Assembly (NCBI GenBank): GCA_024763135.1
Contig: JANTGD010000190.1
Location: forward strand, 1-6,956
DNA from: Thiotrichales bacterium
GTDB lineage: Bacteria; Pseudomonadota; Gammaproteobacteria; UWMA-0217
Length of the DNA: 6,956 nucleotides
Direction of reading: 5' to 3'
Part shown: piece by piece, positions 1 to 6,770 of the stretch
Layout of the letters: each line of letters starts with the position of its first letter
How positions within the stretch are numbered: the stretch's first letter is position 1
The notes under the pieces: generated by a model
Told to the model about the DNA's origin: nothing
The model's input: the letters and a program-made list of their open reading frames with translations, nothing else
Database searches by the model: none
Translations under genes and position numbers: made by a program

Positions 1-1
1 C

Positions 2-95
2 TCATCACCAATAAGGTGACCACGAGTTTTTCTGATTCACCAGGCACACCAATTGCTTATGCGTCTTTTTCGCGCCCAACTGCGGAATCTAGGAT
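2..95 (+). repeat. Left arm of 94-bp window-bounding inverted repeat
   Basis: This stretch matches the reverse complement of 6863-6956 at 84 of 94 positions without gaps. The outermost 31 bases (2-32) are identical. The differences fall at 33, 43, 54, 55, 60, 71, 83, 86, 87 and 89, so identity decays inward and stops at 95, exactly where the hairpin element begins. A small hairpin, TCACC-AATAA-GGTGA, lies at 5-19. The reading frame starting at position 1 is open throughout the repeat. I do not recognise the family. It could be the edge of a repeated gene, an end of a mobile element, or another dispersed repeat. Confidence 0.9.
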
Positions 96-116
96 TAAGG
101 AAGCTCTGATTAATTC
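95..116 (+). repeat. Left terminal inverted repeat of the MITE-like element
   Basis: It pairs with 241-262 at 20 of 22 positions, with mismatches only at 104 and 111. TTAA at 95-98 is the likely target duplication, and the element proper would then begin GGAAGCTCTGATTAATTC at 99. Confidence 0.8.
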
Positions 117-240
117 TGGCGCGAGCAGATTGTGGTGAAAAATCGTCCAGTTCAAGGCGCGGATCGCGCCTCATAGCTGGCTATTGCGAAGATCCGCAAC
201 GCAGAAGTGGGCGATTTTGCACCGCAAGATACCGTGTTAC

Positions 241-262
241 GAATTGATCAGAACTTCCTTAA
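241..262 (-). repeat. Right terminal inverted repeat of the MITE-like element
   Basis: This is the reverse complement of 95-116 at 20 of 22 positions, ending in TTAA at 259-262. It lies only 32 bp before the cca start codon. Confidence 0.8.
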
Positions 263-284
263 CAGGATTGTGACCCAATACCCC

Positions 285-290
285 GGAAAG
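285..290 (+). promoter_or_regulatory. Ribosome binding site of cca
   Basis: GGAAAG lies 4 nt before the ATG at 295. It supports that ATG rather than the in-frame GTG at 292, which would be only 1 nt away from it. Confidence 0.55.
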
Positions 291-294
291 AGTG

Positions 295-1524
295 ATGAAA
301 ACCTACCTCGTCGGCGGCGCGGTCCGCGACAAACTTCTACACAGACCAGTTGCAGAGCGTGATTGGGTGGTGGTGGGCGCTACCCCCGAGGAGATGCTAC
401 AAGCAGGCTTTCGTCCTGTGGGGAAAGATTTTCCGGTCTTTCTTCATCCTCAGACGCATGAAGAATATGCCCTGGCGCGCACCGAACGGAAAACCGCCCC
501 TGGCTACCACGGTTTTGAGTTTTACGCAGCGCCCGATGTGACCTTGCGGGAGGATCTGGCACGTCGGGATTTAACGGTCAATGCCCTGGCTGAGGACTCC
601 GACGGTACGATCATCGATTACTATGGGGGGCTCGCAGATCTGGAACAGCGACTGTTGCGACATGTCTCTCCAGCATTTGCCGAGGATCCGGTGAGAATAT
701 TACGGATTGCCCGATTTGCAGCGCGCTATCATGCGCTCGGATTCCGTATTGCAACAGAAACGATGAAGTTAATGCGCGAGATGGTCGATGCGGGAGAGGT
801 CGATGCCCTGGTGCCCGAGCGTGTCTGGCAGGAGCTGCGCAAAGCGTTACAGGAAACTCATCCCGCTGTGTTTTTCCAAGTATTGCGAGATTGTGGAGCG
901 TTGCGGGTGATATTTCCCGAGTTAGAGCATTTGTTTGGCGTGCCTCAGCCAGTGCAATTTCATCCGGAGGTCGATACTGGTGTGCATGTATTGATGGTGC
1001 TTGAGCAGGCCGCGCGATTGACAGAGGATCCGATCGTGCGCTGCGCCGCTTTGCTTCACGATCTCGGTAAAGGCACCACGCCGCCAGAAATCTGGCCGGG
1101 CCATCGTGGCCATGAAGAACGGGGGGTGCCGCTGATTGAACAGTTGTGCCAGCGGCTTAAGGCCCCCAAAGCCTATCGTCAGATGGCTGTGCTCGTGGCT
1201 CGCTATCACACCCATATTCATCGCGCATTGACGCTCAAGCCGACGACGTTACTCAAAACCTTGGAAGCATTGGATGCATTTCGTCGTCCGGAACGTTTTG
1301 CTGGCATCCTGATCGCTTGTGAAGCAGACGCCCGAGGGCGGAAGGGCCTGGAAGACCGTGATTATCCTCAGGCCGCATATGTGCGCGCGGCCAGAGATGC
1401 AGCTGCGGCGGTGGATGTGAAACCACTGGTCGAACAAGGGCTGCGCGGCGAAGCACTGGCGCAAGCGCTGACGCAACTGCGAATCACCACCATCAAAGCA
1501 ATCCGCAACGGCTGGGACGAGTGA
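295..1524 (+). CDS. cca: Multifunctional CCA tRNA nucleotidyltransferase with HD phosphohydrolase domain
   Basis: This cytoplasmic enzyme adds or repairs the 3'-CCA of tRNA using CTP and ATP. The 409 residues match the length of E. coli-type Cca. The class II nucleotidyltransferase head shows GGAVRD (7-12), the metal-site motif E21-R-D23, RRDLTVNALA (90-99) and EDPVRILRIARF (130-141), followed by PERVWQE (174-180). The C-terminal HD domain carries H223, H231 and the doublet H255-D256 in LLHDLGKG, at the same numbering as in E. coli; in that protein the domain gives phosphatase and 2',3'-cyclic phosphodiesterase activities. One oddity is Glu at position 21, where E. coli Cca has Asp as a metal ligand. 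The start is the ATG at 295, because MKTYLVGG aligns with MKSYLVGG of E. coli and a GGAAAG site precedes it. A GTG at 292 is also in frame. The MITE-like element ends 32 bp upstream. Confidence 0.97.
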   Translation: MKTYLVGGAVRDKLLHRPVAERDWVVVGATPEEMLQAGFRPVGKDFPVFLHPQTHEEYALARTERKTAPGYHGFEFYAAPDVTLREDLARRDLTVNALAEDSDGTIIDYYGGLADLEQRLLRHVSPAFAEDPVRILRIARFAARYHALGFRIATETMKLMREMVDAGEVDALVPERVWQELRKALQETHPAVFFQVLRDCGALRVIFPELEHLFGVPQPVQFHPEVDTGVHVLMVLEQAARLTEDPIVRCAALLHDLGKGTTPPEIWPGHRGHEERGVPLIEQLCQRLKAPKAYRQMAVLVARYHTHIHRALTLKPTTLLKTLEALDAFRRPERFAGILIACEADARGRKGLEDRDYPQAAYVRAARDAAAAVDVKPLVEQGLRGEALAQALTQLRITTIKAIRNGWDE

Positions 1525-1543
1525 GCGCCACGAATGCTGGTGC
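1525..1543. terminator. Weak hairpin between the convergent cca and lipoprotein genes
   Basis: GCGCCA (1525-1530) pairs with TGGTGC (1538-1543), including one G-T pair, around a 7-nt loop. It directly follows the cca stop codon in the 21-bp gap between convergent genes. The stem is short and no clear T-run follows on either strand, so termination here is only a suggestion. Confidence 0.25.
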
Positions 1544-1545
1544 GG

Positions 1546-2187
1546 TTATTCCTTGAGCGTTGCAATAAAAGCGTTAGAGCTTTCGATAGAGCGGTTCATG
1601 CGCGCAATCAGTTGCTGAACGTTAGCCTTGAGCTGGGTAAATTCACCCCGTAATGCACCGACGGCCTGCGCATTGAGATTATGCTTCAGATAGAGCACGT
1701 TATCGCGTAAGGTAGACAGAATGGGATGCATGGATTTTTCCGCATCGCGCATGGCGGCCATCATCTGCGCGTAGCGCCGTTGGGTTGCTTTGAGTGAGCG
1801 TGCGCTCGACGCTCTGAGATTTTGATTCTGATAGAGATCGAGTTCTTGCTTCCATTCTTTGAACAAGGCGTGGGCAACATCCTCTACCTCGTCGATGCGT
1901 TCGGAGACTCTATCTGCGGCCTCTTGTGCATCTTCATATTCCTTATTCAATCGCGTATAGGCCTTTTTGAGATCGGTATCTTCAATGTGCACCACCGAAG
2001 CAAATTGCTCTAAGGCTGACTTGAATTCTTGTTGGGCAGTTTCTTGCGCTGCGGACGCTTTTTCCACGCGAGACACGAGAATATCGCGCTTGTGAACGCC
2101 CACTTTTTCCATCGTATTGTAGTAAGCGCTGGAACAGGCGGTGAGGAGGCCAATGAGCGTTAGATAAAGCAAATGACGGGCTTGCAT
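1546..2187 (-). CDS. DUF2959-family coiled-coil lipoprotein
   Basis: A 213-residue predicted lipoprotein. The N-terminus has a signal peptide (hydrophobic residues 6-17) ending in the canonical lipobox L15-T-A-C18. Ser at +2 predicts sorting to the outer membrane by the usual Lol rule. The mature part is almost entirely charged alpha-helix and probably coiled coil. The stretch SSAYYNTMEKVGVHKRDIL (19-37), the EYEDAQEAADRVSERIDEVE helix (83-102) and LYLKHNLNAQAVGAL (165-179) match the pattern I know from the uncharacterised DUF2959 family of gammaproteobacteria. No enzymatic motif is visible and the function is unknown. The start is well supported: GGAG (2193-2196 on the minus strand) lies 5 nt upstream. 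The gene is transcribed in the same direction as the ABC operon but 244 bp beyond it, so it probably has its own promoter. It converges on cca. Confidence 0.9.
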   Translation of the reverse strand: MQARHLLYLTLIGLLTACSSAYYNTMEKVGVHKRDILVSRVEKASAAQETAQQEFKSALEQFASVVHIEDTDLKKAYTRLNKEYEDAQEAADRVSERIDEVEDVAHALFKEWKQELDLYQNQNLRASSARSLKATQRRYAQMMAAMRDAEKSMHPILSTLRDNVLYLKHNLNAQAVGALRGEFTQLKANVQQLIARMNRSIESSNAFIATLKE

Positions 2188-2192
2188 GTCAT

Positions 2193-2196
2193 CTCC
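2193..2196 (-). promoter_or_regulatory. Ribosome binding site of the DUF2959 lipoprotein gene
   Basis: GGAG on the minus strand lies 5 nt before the ATG at 2187, which fixes the start immediately ahead of the signal peptide. Confidence 0.6.
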
Positions 2197-2286
2197 AGAG
2201 GCTTTGAAATCAGGGGTTCGAGTCTACCAGCTCCAGGGTGGGCTGAAACGAGTGCAAACAGCTTTCCAGGTGTCTGGCACGATCAT

Positions 2287-2301
2287 TTACAATTTTTGTA
2301 A
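2287..2301. promoter_or_regulatory. Perfect AT-rich palindrome, candidate operator
   Basis: TTACAA-TTT-TTGTAA is a perfect 6-bp dyad around 3 nt, about 100 bp upstream of the DUF2959 start codon. Its position in the presumed promoter region suggests a site for a dimeric regulator. No particular regulator can be named, and chance palindromes of this size do occur. Confidence 0.35.
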
Positions 2302-2376
2302 GTCATGTCTTAGTCGAGCCGAATGGTTGTATCGATCAAGGTGCGTCATTTCAGTCATGCTTGTTTCATTGGTCAG

Positions 2377-2408
2377 CGGTACAACACCGAGCCAGCCTGT
2401 TGTGGCTG
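2377..2408 (-). terminator. Two small hairpins after the AttH-like gene
   Basis: On the minus strand, 24 nt after the stop codon, CAGCC-ACAACA-GGCTG (2408-2393) is followed by CGGT-GTTGT-ACCG (2389-2377). The stems are 5 and 4 bp and no T-run follows, so this is not a classic intrinsic terminator. It may mark the 3' end of the operon transcript or be chance. Confidence 0.2.
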
Positions 2409-2431
2409 AACACATCCAATTTATGGCCGGG

Positions 2432-3556
2432 TCAATCGGGAGCGGCCACATAGCCGGTCATTTCCAGATACCCGCGTCCGAGAGGGGTACCACTGCGCTG
2501 ATCCTGCACAATCACTGCACCTTCCCAGTAGCGCAGCGTGGTTTGCATTTCCTGTGCATCGAACAGCGGCAGAATCTTCAAATCCAGGTCTTGCGCAGGT
2601 AGTGTAATACGCCAACCGGTGGGATAGCTGGCGCCATCTTTGGTTTGCCACCAGCGTAGCGGTTGCAATTGAAATTCAGCTAGTTGTAATGCGGTAGCGC
2701 GGCCTTGCTTGTCGATCAGGGTACCTGCGCTGTGTGGATCTGTTTGACCGTCTTTACGGCGGAGTTGATAGATCATGAGATCCCGACCGTCTTCGAGCTG
2801 CAGCGCAAACCAGTCCCAACCAACCTGCTCCGAGGTGAGGGCGCTGCTGCTCCATTCGCGATCCAACCATGAAAGCCCGGTGACCTGCATGCTGTGATGG
2901 GCTTGAGTCAGCGTTCCGCTTGTGTCAAGGCGCGGTAGCGAGTAATAGTAGGATGCGTTGCCAGGGGCTGAACTCTTTTGACTCAGTCCCTGGTTGCCCT
3001 GAAGCACGATGGGTTTTTGCGGTGATAGCGTCAGCGCAAGTTCAAACTGCTCGGTCTTCAGCGTGACCTGCCAGGGAAACGCCGCGCCCTGAGTCGCCTC
3101 AATGCGCCAGTCGTCGAGCCAGACCCGAAACGGTGCCTGCTGCACGCCTGCCAGTTTGAGAGCGTCGCGGCTCCAACGCTCGGCGAAAAGGTGGCGTTTG
3201 GTTTGTCCGTTGCTCAGTGCTGCATGTGCCATCCACAATTGGTGGCTGCGCCAATGAGAGGCGTCCGCCTGGCGCTGCGGGCTGATGGCTGTGCGGAAGA
3301 ACGTCACCTGATATCCGTACAAATCGCCGTTGTCGGTGCTCAGGTTGCCGGTAAGATACCACCATTCGTTGCGGAATTCAGGATGCGAAAAATGATCCTC
3401 AGGAAATGAGAAGCGGCGAATATCCAACGCGCGCGCGTAACCCGAGGCGTCGCCCCCCAAGGCGACGCCCAAATCCAGCCCAGACTGGGCTGGTGGTTGG
3501 GAGCAGCCGCTGGCACCTAGCAAACCCACAAGTAGCATTGAGCCCCAGCGCATCAT
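2432..3556 (-). CDS. AttH-like lipocalin/CrtC-family lipoprotein of the ABC operon
   Basis: A 374-residue predicted lipoprotein. Its N-terminal hydrophobic segment (7-17) ends in ASGC with Cys18; Ala at -3 is a weaker lipobox than usual. The body is the AttH / carotenoid 1,2-hydratase-like family (two linked lipocalin-type beta-barrels). It is recognised by HPEFRNEWWYLTGNL (58-72), YGYQVTFFR (80-88), LSWLDREWSSSAL (228-240), GWDWFALQLEDGRDLM (246-261) and the closing YWEGAVIV and GRGYLEMTGY segments (343-369). CrtC hydrates carotenoids, but no carotenoid genes are here, so by analogy it more likely binds or alters a hydrophobic ligand outside the inner membrane. ATGA overlap with the permease implies translational coupling. 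Two ATGs are adjacent (3556 and 3553) and either could be used. Confidence 0.92.
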   Translation of the reverse strand: MMRWGSMLLVGLLGASGCSQPPAQSGLDLGVALGGDASGYARALDIRRFSFPEDHFSHPEFRNEWWYLTGNLSTDNGDLYGYQVTFFRTAISPQRQADASHWRSHQLWMAHAALSNGQTKRHLFAERWSRDALKLAGVQQAPFRVWLDDWRIEATQGAAFPWQVTLKTEQFELALTLSPQKPIVLQGNQGLSQKSSAPGNASYYYSLPRLDTSGTLTQAHHSMQVTGLSWLDREWSSSALTSEQVGWDWFALQLEDGRDLMIYQLRRKDGQTDPHSAGTLIDKQGRATALQLAEFQLQPLRWWQTKDGASYPTGWRITLPAQDLDLKILPLFDAQEMQTTLRYWEGAVIVQDQRSGTPLGRGYLEMTGYVAAPD

Positions 3557-6072
3557 TCTTCTCGTAACCCTGAGGCAATTGGGGCGCGTGCCAGTCGCCA
3601 GGCTGGATAAAGTGCGGCAAGAATGGCAGAACTCAGGGCTGTACCAAAGGCTGCGAACAAGACGGCGAGAGGGAAATGGTGTTCCATACTCCAGCCAAAT
3701 GCTCGTTGATTGATGACCAGGATCAGCATTTCAGACATGAGCCAGCCCAATGGCACCGAAAGCACGCCAGCCAAGCTGCCAATCATGGCCGATTGCAACA
3801 GCAGCATGCCGCGCATTTGCAGTGGCGTCATGCCCACCGCCCGCAGTACGGCATTTTCTCTGCGCTTCTCCAGCAGCAGTGCCATTAAGGCGCTGAAGAC
3901 GCCGACAAATGCCACCACGATGGCTAGTAAACGCAATACCTGGGTAATGGCAAAGGTGCGATCGAAAATCATCAGTGAGCGCTGCCGAATTTCGATGTTC
4001 GAGCGAATTGACACCGGACGGGTGGCCTCTTTAGACCAGCGTTTGAGTAGAAGTTTTACCGCTGTAATTTGGCTTGGATTTCGGAGCTTGATACCAATCG
4101 CAGAAAGCGCAGGATCTTGCCAATGCTCCGCATAGAGGTTTCTGGGCATGACCAACATGCCCTGAGAGCTGCCATAGTCACGAAACACCGCACCAATTGG
4201 CAATGACAGCTCGCCATGCAGTGTGGAAAAAACTCGCACGCGATCACCCGGGCCTAGCCCTCGGTGTTGTGCAAGGGGTTCGGATATCAAGACGTTTTGA
4301 CCGGCCAGAAATGCCTGCCAAGCGGTTTGAGTATCTCCAGCGAGGATTTCGAAGCCCTGTGTGGTATAAACACTGGGTGACAGGATCAGCGTATCGGTCG
4401 GAATCGAGTCAACATCAAGCTTCACACTGCGCCCGGTGCTGTAGGCAGCGACGCCTGGCAGGTGCGCAATACGTTCCAGCCAGAAATTATCCAAGGTCCC
4501 CTCTGCGCGGGAAGCAACGCCACTGGTCGCGGACACATACAGATCGTTTTGCAATGTCAATTCCAGCCAATGGCTGACGCTGTGACGAAAAGAGTCGATC
4601 ATTATGCCCACACCCACTGTAGCTGAGACGGCGATCGTGAGTGCGGTGATGGCCAGTGCGATCCGGCTGAATCCCGCAGTGATGCTGCGTAGCGCGAGCT
4701 TGGCTGTAGTTGGCAGCCAGCGTAGGGTTGCTTCCAGTCGCTTAAGCAGCCAGGCACTCATATACGGAATGGCGAGGCTGTAGCCGAGGATCAGTAGAAA
4801 CAAGGCGCCAAACCCGACAATCAGAGCTTCGCTGGGCCACACGGCCACCAGCACGCCGAGGATCAGCAATCCCAGGCCACCCAATGCGAGCCGGGGAAAC
4901 AAGCGCCTTGACTGACGCTCGAGTTCCGAGCGACGCAATACCAACATCGGTGCAAGGTGTGCAGCTTCAAGTGCCGGACCTATTGCCGCCAGCAGAGTAC
5001 CGAGCAGCGCCACACCCACGCCTTTGAGTATGACCCAGGTGGCTAAATGTAGCTGGCTGACATTGAGCACAAAGTATAGGTCGTTGATTGTGCGCGTGAC
5101 GAGCGCGACCAGAAACTGGGCCAGACCCACGCCCAGGAATAACCCCAGCAACGCGCCCAGCAAGCCGATGATCAGTGCCTCCAAGCAGATATGCACAAAG
5201 AGCTGCCCGCCGGTGACGCCGAGCATACGAGCAACGGCCAGTTGTTCACGGCGTTGCAGTACGGATAGGGCTATGCTGTTGTAAACTAAAAATCCGCCTA
5301 CCACCATTGCAAGCAGACTGAGAGCGGACAGATTGATGTAAAAAGCCCGTGTCATTTGTTTTAGGGCGCCCTGTTTCGCGCCGACACTGTCTAGTTTTAG
5401 CTGTGGAGGGAGTGCTGAGCGTAGTCGTTCTGCGGCGTCAGCGTTGAGTATCAAGTCGATACGGTCGAGGGTGCCGACGCGATCCAAAAGTGTTTGCGCG
5501 GTCGCGATGTCCGTAATCAGGATGCCTTCAGGCGTTACATTTTGTGTCGTGTCATACAGGTCGATCAATTGGACCGGGTGGGTTTGCCCTTGAATTTCGA
5601 CCGGCACTCGGTCCAGGCGCGAGAATCCCAAGCGCGCGGCGTCCATCTGACTCATCAGGACGGCATCTGGGCGTGTGAGCAAGGGAATCAGCTGTGCCTG
5701 TGCCGCACGCGTCGTTAAATTCCGAAACATCGGTTCCGCCAGGGGATCAATCCCCAGCAATGTAAAGGTCTCGCCCTCGATACGCAGCCAGCCTGCAACG
5801 ATTGGGGCACTGTGTTGGTAACCCAGTTTGGTGCGGAGGACAGTGTAAAATCCTTCGTCAAATGGTGTGCCTCCAGCGGAAATCTGGTGTGTGGCACGAC
5901 CGGTTAATGCATCAAGGGATAGGGCGAAGGCCCGCTGTGCGCTTGCATTGGCCAGGTCCACTGCCACAATGACTGCAGTTCCCAGGGCGATGCTCAGGAT
6001 TGATAGCCAGAACTGCCAGGGATGACGCCGAAAAAAGCGCGTACTGCTGAGTACAAGGTTCAGACTTACCAT
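3553..6072 (-). CDS. ABC transporter permease with two FtsX domains (AttG/YbbP-like)
   Basis: An 839-residue inner-membrane protein, longer than single-unit MacB or LolC/E permeases because it carries two FtsX units. Hydrophobic segments suggest ten helices: about 22-42, 246-268, 292-326, 345-367, 395-411, 417-438, 470-492, 708-733, 757-785 and 800-824. Large periplasmic regions lie at about 43-245 and 493-707. Both units show the cytoplasmic coupling-helix motif that contacts the ATPase: REQLAVARMLGVTGGQ (275-290) and RRENAVLRAVGMTPLQ (737-752). This ten-helix arrangement is the YbbP/AttG type, whose relatives act on hydrophobic or lipid-linked molecules at the membrane rather than importing solutes. 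The start ATG overlaps the upstream gene (ATGGTAA), and a minus-strand AGGAG at 6090-6086 lies 13 nt away, further than ideal. The substrate cannot be read from the sequence. Confidence 0.95.
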   Translation of the reverse strand: MVSLNLVLSSTRFFRRHPWQFWLSILSIALGTAVIVAVDLANASAQRAFALSLDALTGRATHQISAGGTPFDEGFYTVLRTKLGYQHSAPIVAGWLRIEGETFTLLGIDPLAEPMFRNLTTRAAQAQLIPLLTRPDAVLMSQMDAARLGFSRLDRVPVEIQGQTHPVQLIDLYDTTQNVTPEGILITDIATAQTLLDRVGTLDRIDLILNADAAERLRSALPPQLKLDSVGAKQGALKQMTRAFYINLSALSLLAMVVGGFLVYNSIALSVLQRREQLAVARMLGVTGGQLFVHICLEALIIGLLGALLGLFLGVGLAQFLVALVTRTINDLYFVLNVSQLHLATWVILKGVGVALLGTLLAAIGPALEAAHLAPMLVLRRSELERQSRRLFPRLALGGLGLLILGVLVAVWPSEALIVGFGALFLLILGYSLAIPYMSAWLLKRLEATLRWLPTTAKLALRSITAGFSRIALAITALTIAVSATVGVGIMIDSFRHSVSHWLELTLQNDLYVSATSGVASRAEGTLDNFWLERIAHLPGVAAYSTGRSVKLDVDSIPTDTLILSPSVYTTQGFEILAGDTQTAWQAFLAGQNVLISEPLAQHRGLGPGDRVRVFSTLHGELSLPIGAVFRDYGSSQGMLVMPRNLYAEHWQDPALSAIGIKLRNPSQITAVKLLLKRWSKEATRPVSIRSNIEIRQRSLMIFDRTFAITQVLRLLAIVVAFVGVFSALMALLLEKRRENAVLRAVGMTPLQMRGMLLLQSAMIGSLAGVLSVPLGWLMSEMLILVINQRAFGWSMEHHFPLAVLFAAFGTALSSAILAALYPAWRLARAPIASGLREE

Positions 6073-6770
6073 GCTTGTGAGGAATCTCCTTGAACAATCC
6101 TGCCTTCATGGAGGGTGAGGACCCGGTCAGCATTTTGCGCCACCACCTGGCTATGGGTGACCAGGATCAGGCTACGCTCGGATTCCCGCGTGAGCTCAAA
6201 TAGAAGCTCTAGCACCTGTCGGCCTGTCTGTGCATCGAGATTGCCTGTGGGTTCATCGGCTAGAATCAAGCGCGGCTGGGGTGCGAGCGCGCGTGCAATG
6301 GCGATGCGTTGTTGCTCACCGCCGGAAAGACGGTCTACATAGTCTGATGCGCGAGCGGACAGCCCCACAGCGTTTAACCAATGTTCGATGCGTCGCTGTC
6401 GTTCGGCGTGTTGTAGTCCCAGTAGCTCCAGTGGTAGATCGATATTTTCCGCGACCGATAGGGTTGGAATCAAATTGAAGAGCTGGTAGATATAGCCAAT
6501 AGTTTTCCGCCGAAAACGTGTCAGTTCAGGTTCTTCCAGTTGCGCTACAGTTTGGCCGGCGATGTCCAACGTGCCGCTATCGGGACGCTCGAGACCACCC
6601 AAAATATTGAGTAAGGTAGATTTGCCTGATCCACTCTGACCAAGCAATGCAATGGAAACTCCCGGATACACTGCCAAGCTGGCGTCGCGCAGCACGGGCA
6701 GGCGTTTTCGTCCATCATGATAAGTCTTTGATAAATGCTCCGCGTGGAGTAGTGGCATCGATAGAGTCAT
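6066..6770 (-). CDS. ABC transporter ATP-binding protein, MacB/LolD type (AttE/F- or YbbA-like)
   Basis: The 234-residue cytoplasmic ATPase powers the adjacent permease. All motifs are intact: Walker A GQSGSGKST (44-52), Q-loop Q96 in GYIYQLFNL, signature LSGGEQQR (148-155), Walker B LILADE (168-173) followed by PTGNLD (D-loop, 174-179), and switch His206 in VTHS. The EPTGNLD and YIYQ context and the length are typical of the LolD/MacB/YbbA branch that partners FtsX-type permeases. It is first in the operon, and its stop overlaps the permease start by 7 bp. No good Shine-Dalgarno precedes the ATG at 6770. A TATACA directly abuts it on the minus strand, so the second in-frame ATG at 6758 (MPLLHAEHLSKTY) could be the true start if that is a -10 box. 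Confidence 0.96.
   Translation of the reverse strand: MTLSMPLLHAEHLSKTYHDGRKRLPVLRDASLAVYPGVSIALLGQSGSGKSTLLNILGGLERPDSGTLDIAGQTVAQLEEPELTRFRRKTIGYIYQLFNLIPTLSVAENIDLPLELLGLQHAERQRRIEHWLNAVGLSARASDYVDRLSGGEQQRIAIARALAPQPRLILADEPTGNLDAQTGRQVLELLFELTRESERSLILVTHSQVVAQNADRVLTLHEGRIVQGDSSQAW

Larger units (their letters stand above)
1..138 (+). pseudogene. Possible 3' fragment of an unknown repeated gene, ended inside the hairpin element
   Basis: Frame 1 is open from the window edge to a TGA at 136-138, giving 45 residues. The first 31 or so come from the repeat (for example SFSDSPGTPIAYASF). The last 14 or so (for example KEALINSGASRLW) come from the hairpin element, so the stop codon is supplied by the insertion. 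The same frame is open in the right repeat copy and 24 of 31 residues are shared. I recognise no family. Short open frames arise by chance, so whether this is coding is uncertain. Confidence 0.3.
95..262. mobile_element. Hairpin-forming MITE-like element, probably IS5-type, with TTAA flanks
   Basis: The 22-bp ends at 95-116 and 241-262 are inverted repeats matching at 20 of 22 positions, and each includes an outermost TTAA. The inside is also self-complementary. AAAATCG-CCA-TTC blocks at 139-153 pair with 204-217, GCGGATC near 158-164 pairs with GATCCGC at 191-197, and ATAGC-TG-GCTAT at 173-184 forms the exact centre. The two arms are 83 nt each. There is no room for a transposase. TTAA fits the YTAR target preference known for IS5-group elements, and termini starting GGAAG resemble IS5-type ends, so a non-autonomous IS5-like MITE of about 160 bp with 4-bp target duplications is likely. 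The family assignment is inference; the palindrome is directly visible. Confidence 0.75.
2188..2431. other. Intergenic region without a gene between the two lipoprotein genes
   Basis: I see no credible coding frame here. The region should hold the end of the ABC operon transcript and the promoter of the DUF2959 gene. It contains two small hairpins near the operon end, an AT-rich palindrome at 2287-2301, and a short sequence at 2213-2236 that resembles a tRNA T-arm. No confident sigma-70 promoter pair could be picked by eye. Confidence 0.6.

Noticed and set aside
2..82. Small peptide on the outward-reading strand of the repeat (ending KNSWSPYW then stop)
   Set aside because: The frame is only about 25 codons between stops, with no ATG and no ribosome site, and fits worse than the opposite frame.
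2213..2236. tRNA 3'-end look-alike (GGGGTTCGAGTC, then TACCAGCTCCA), possible attachment-site remnant
   Set aside because: Only three of the five T-stem pairs form, no matching 5' acceptor half or anticodon arm lies upstream, and no integrase is nearby.
2186..2602. Rightward 138-codon open frame across the gap and the end of the AttH-like gene
   Set aside because: It lies antisense to a well-supported gene, has no ribosome binding site, and has no recognisable protein features.
2432..3556. Assignment of the lipoprotein as a true carotenoid hydratase (crtC)
   Set aside because: It shares the fold-family motifs, but it carries a lipoprotein signal, is coupled to an ABC permease and has no carotenoid genes beside it.
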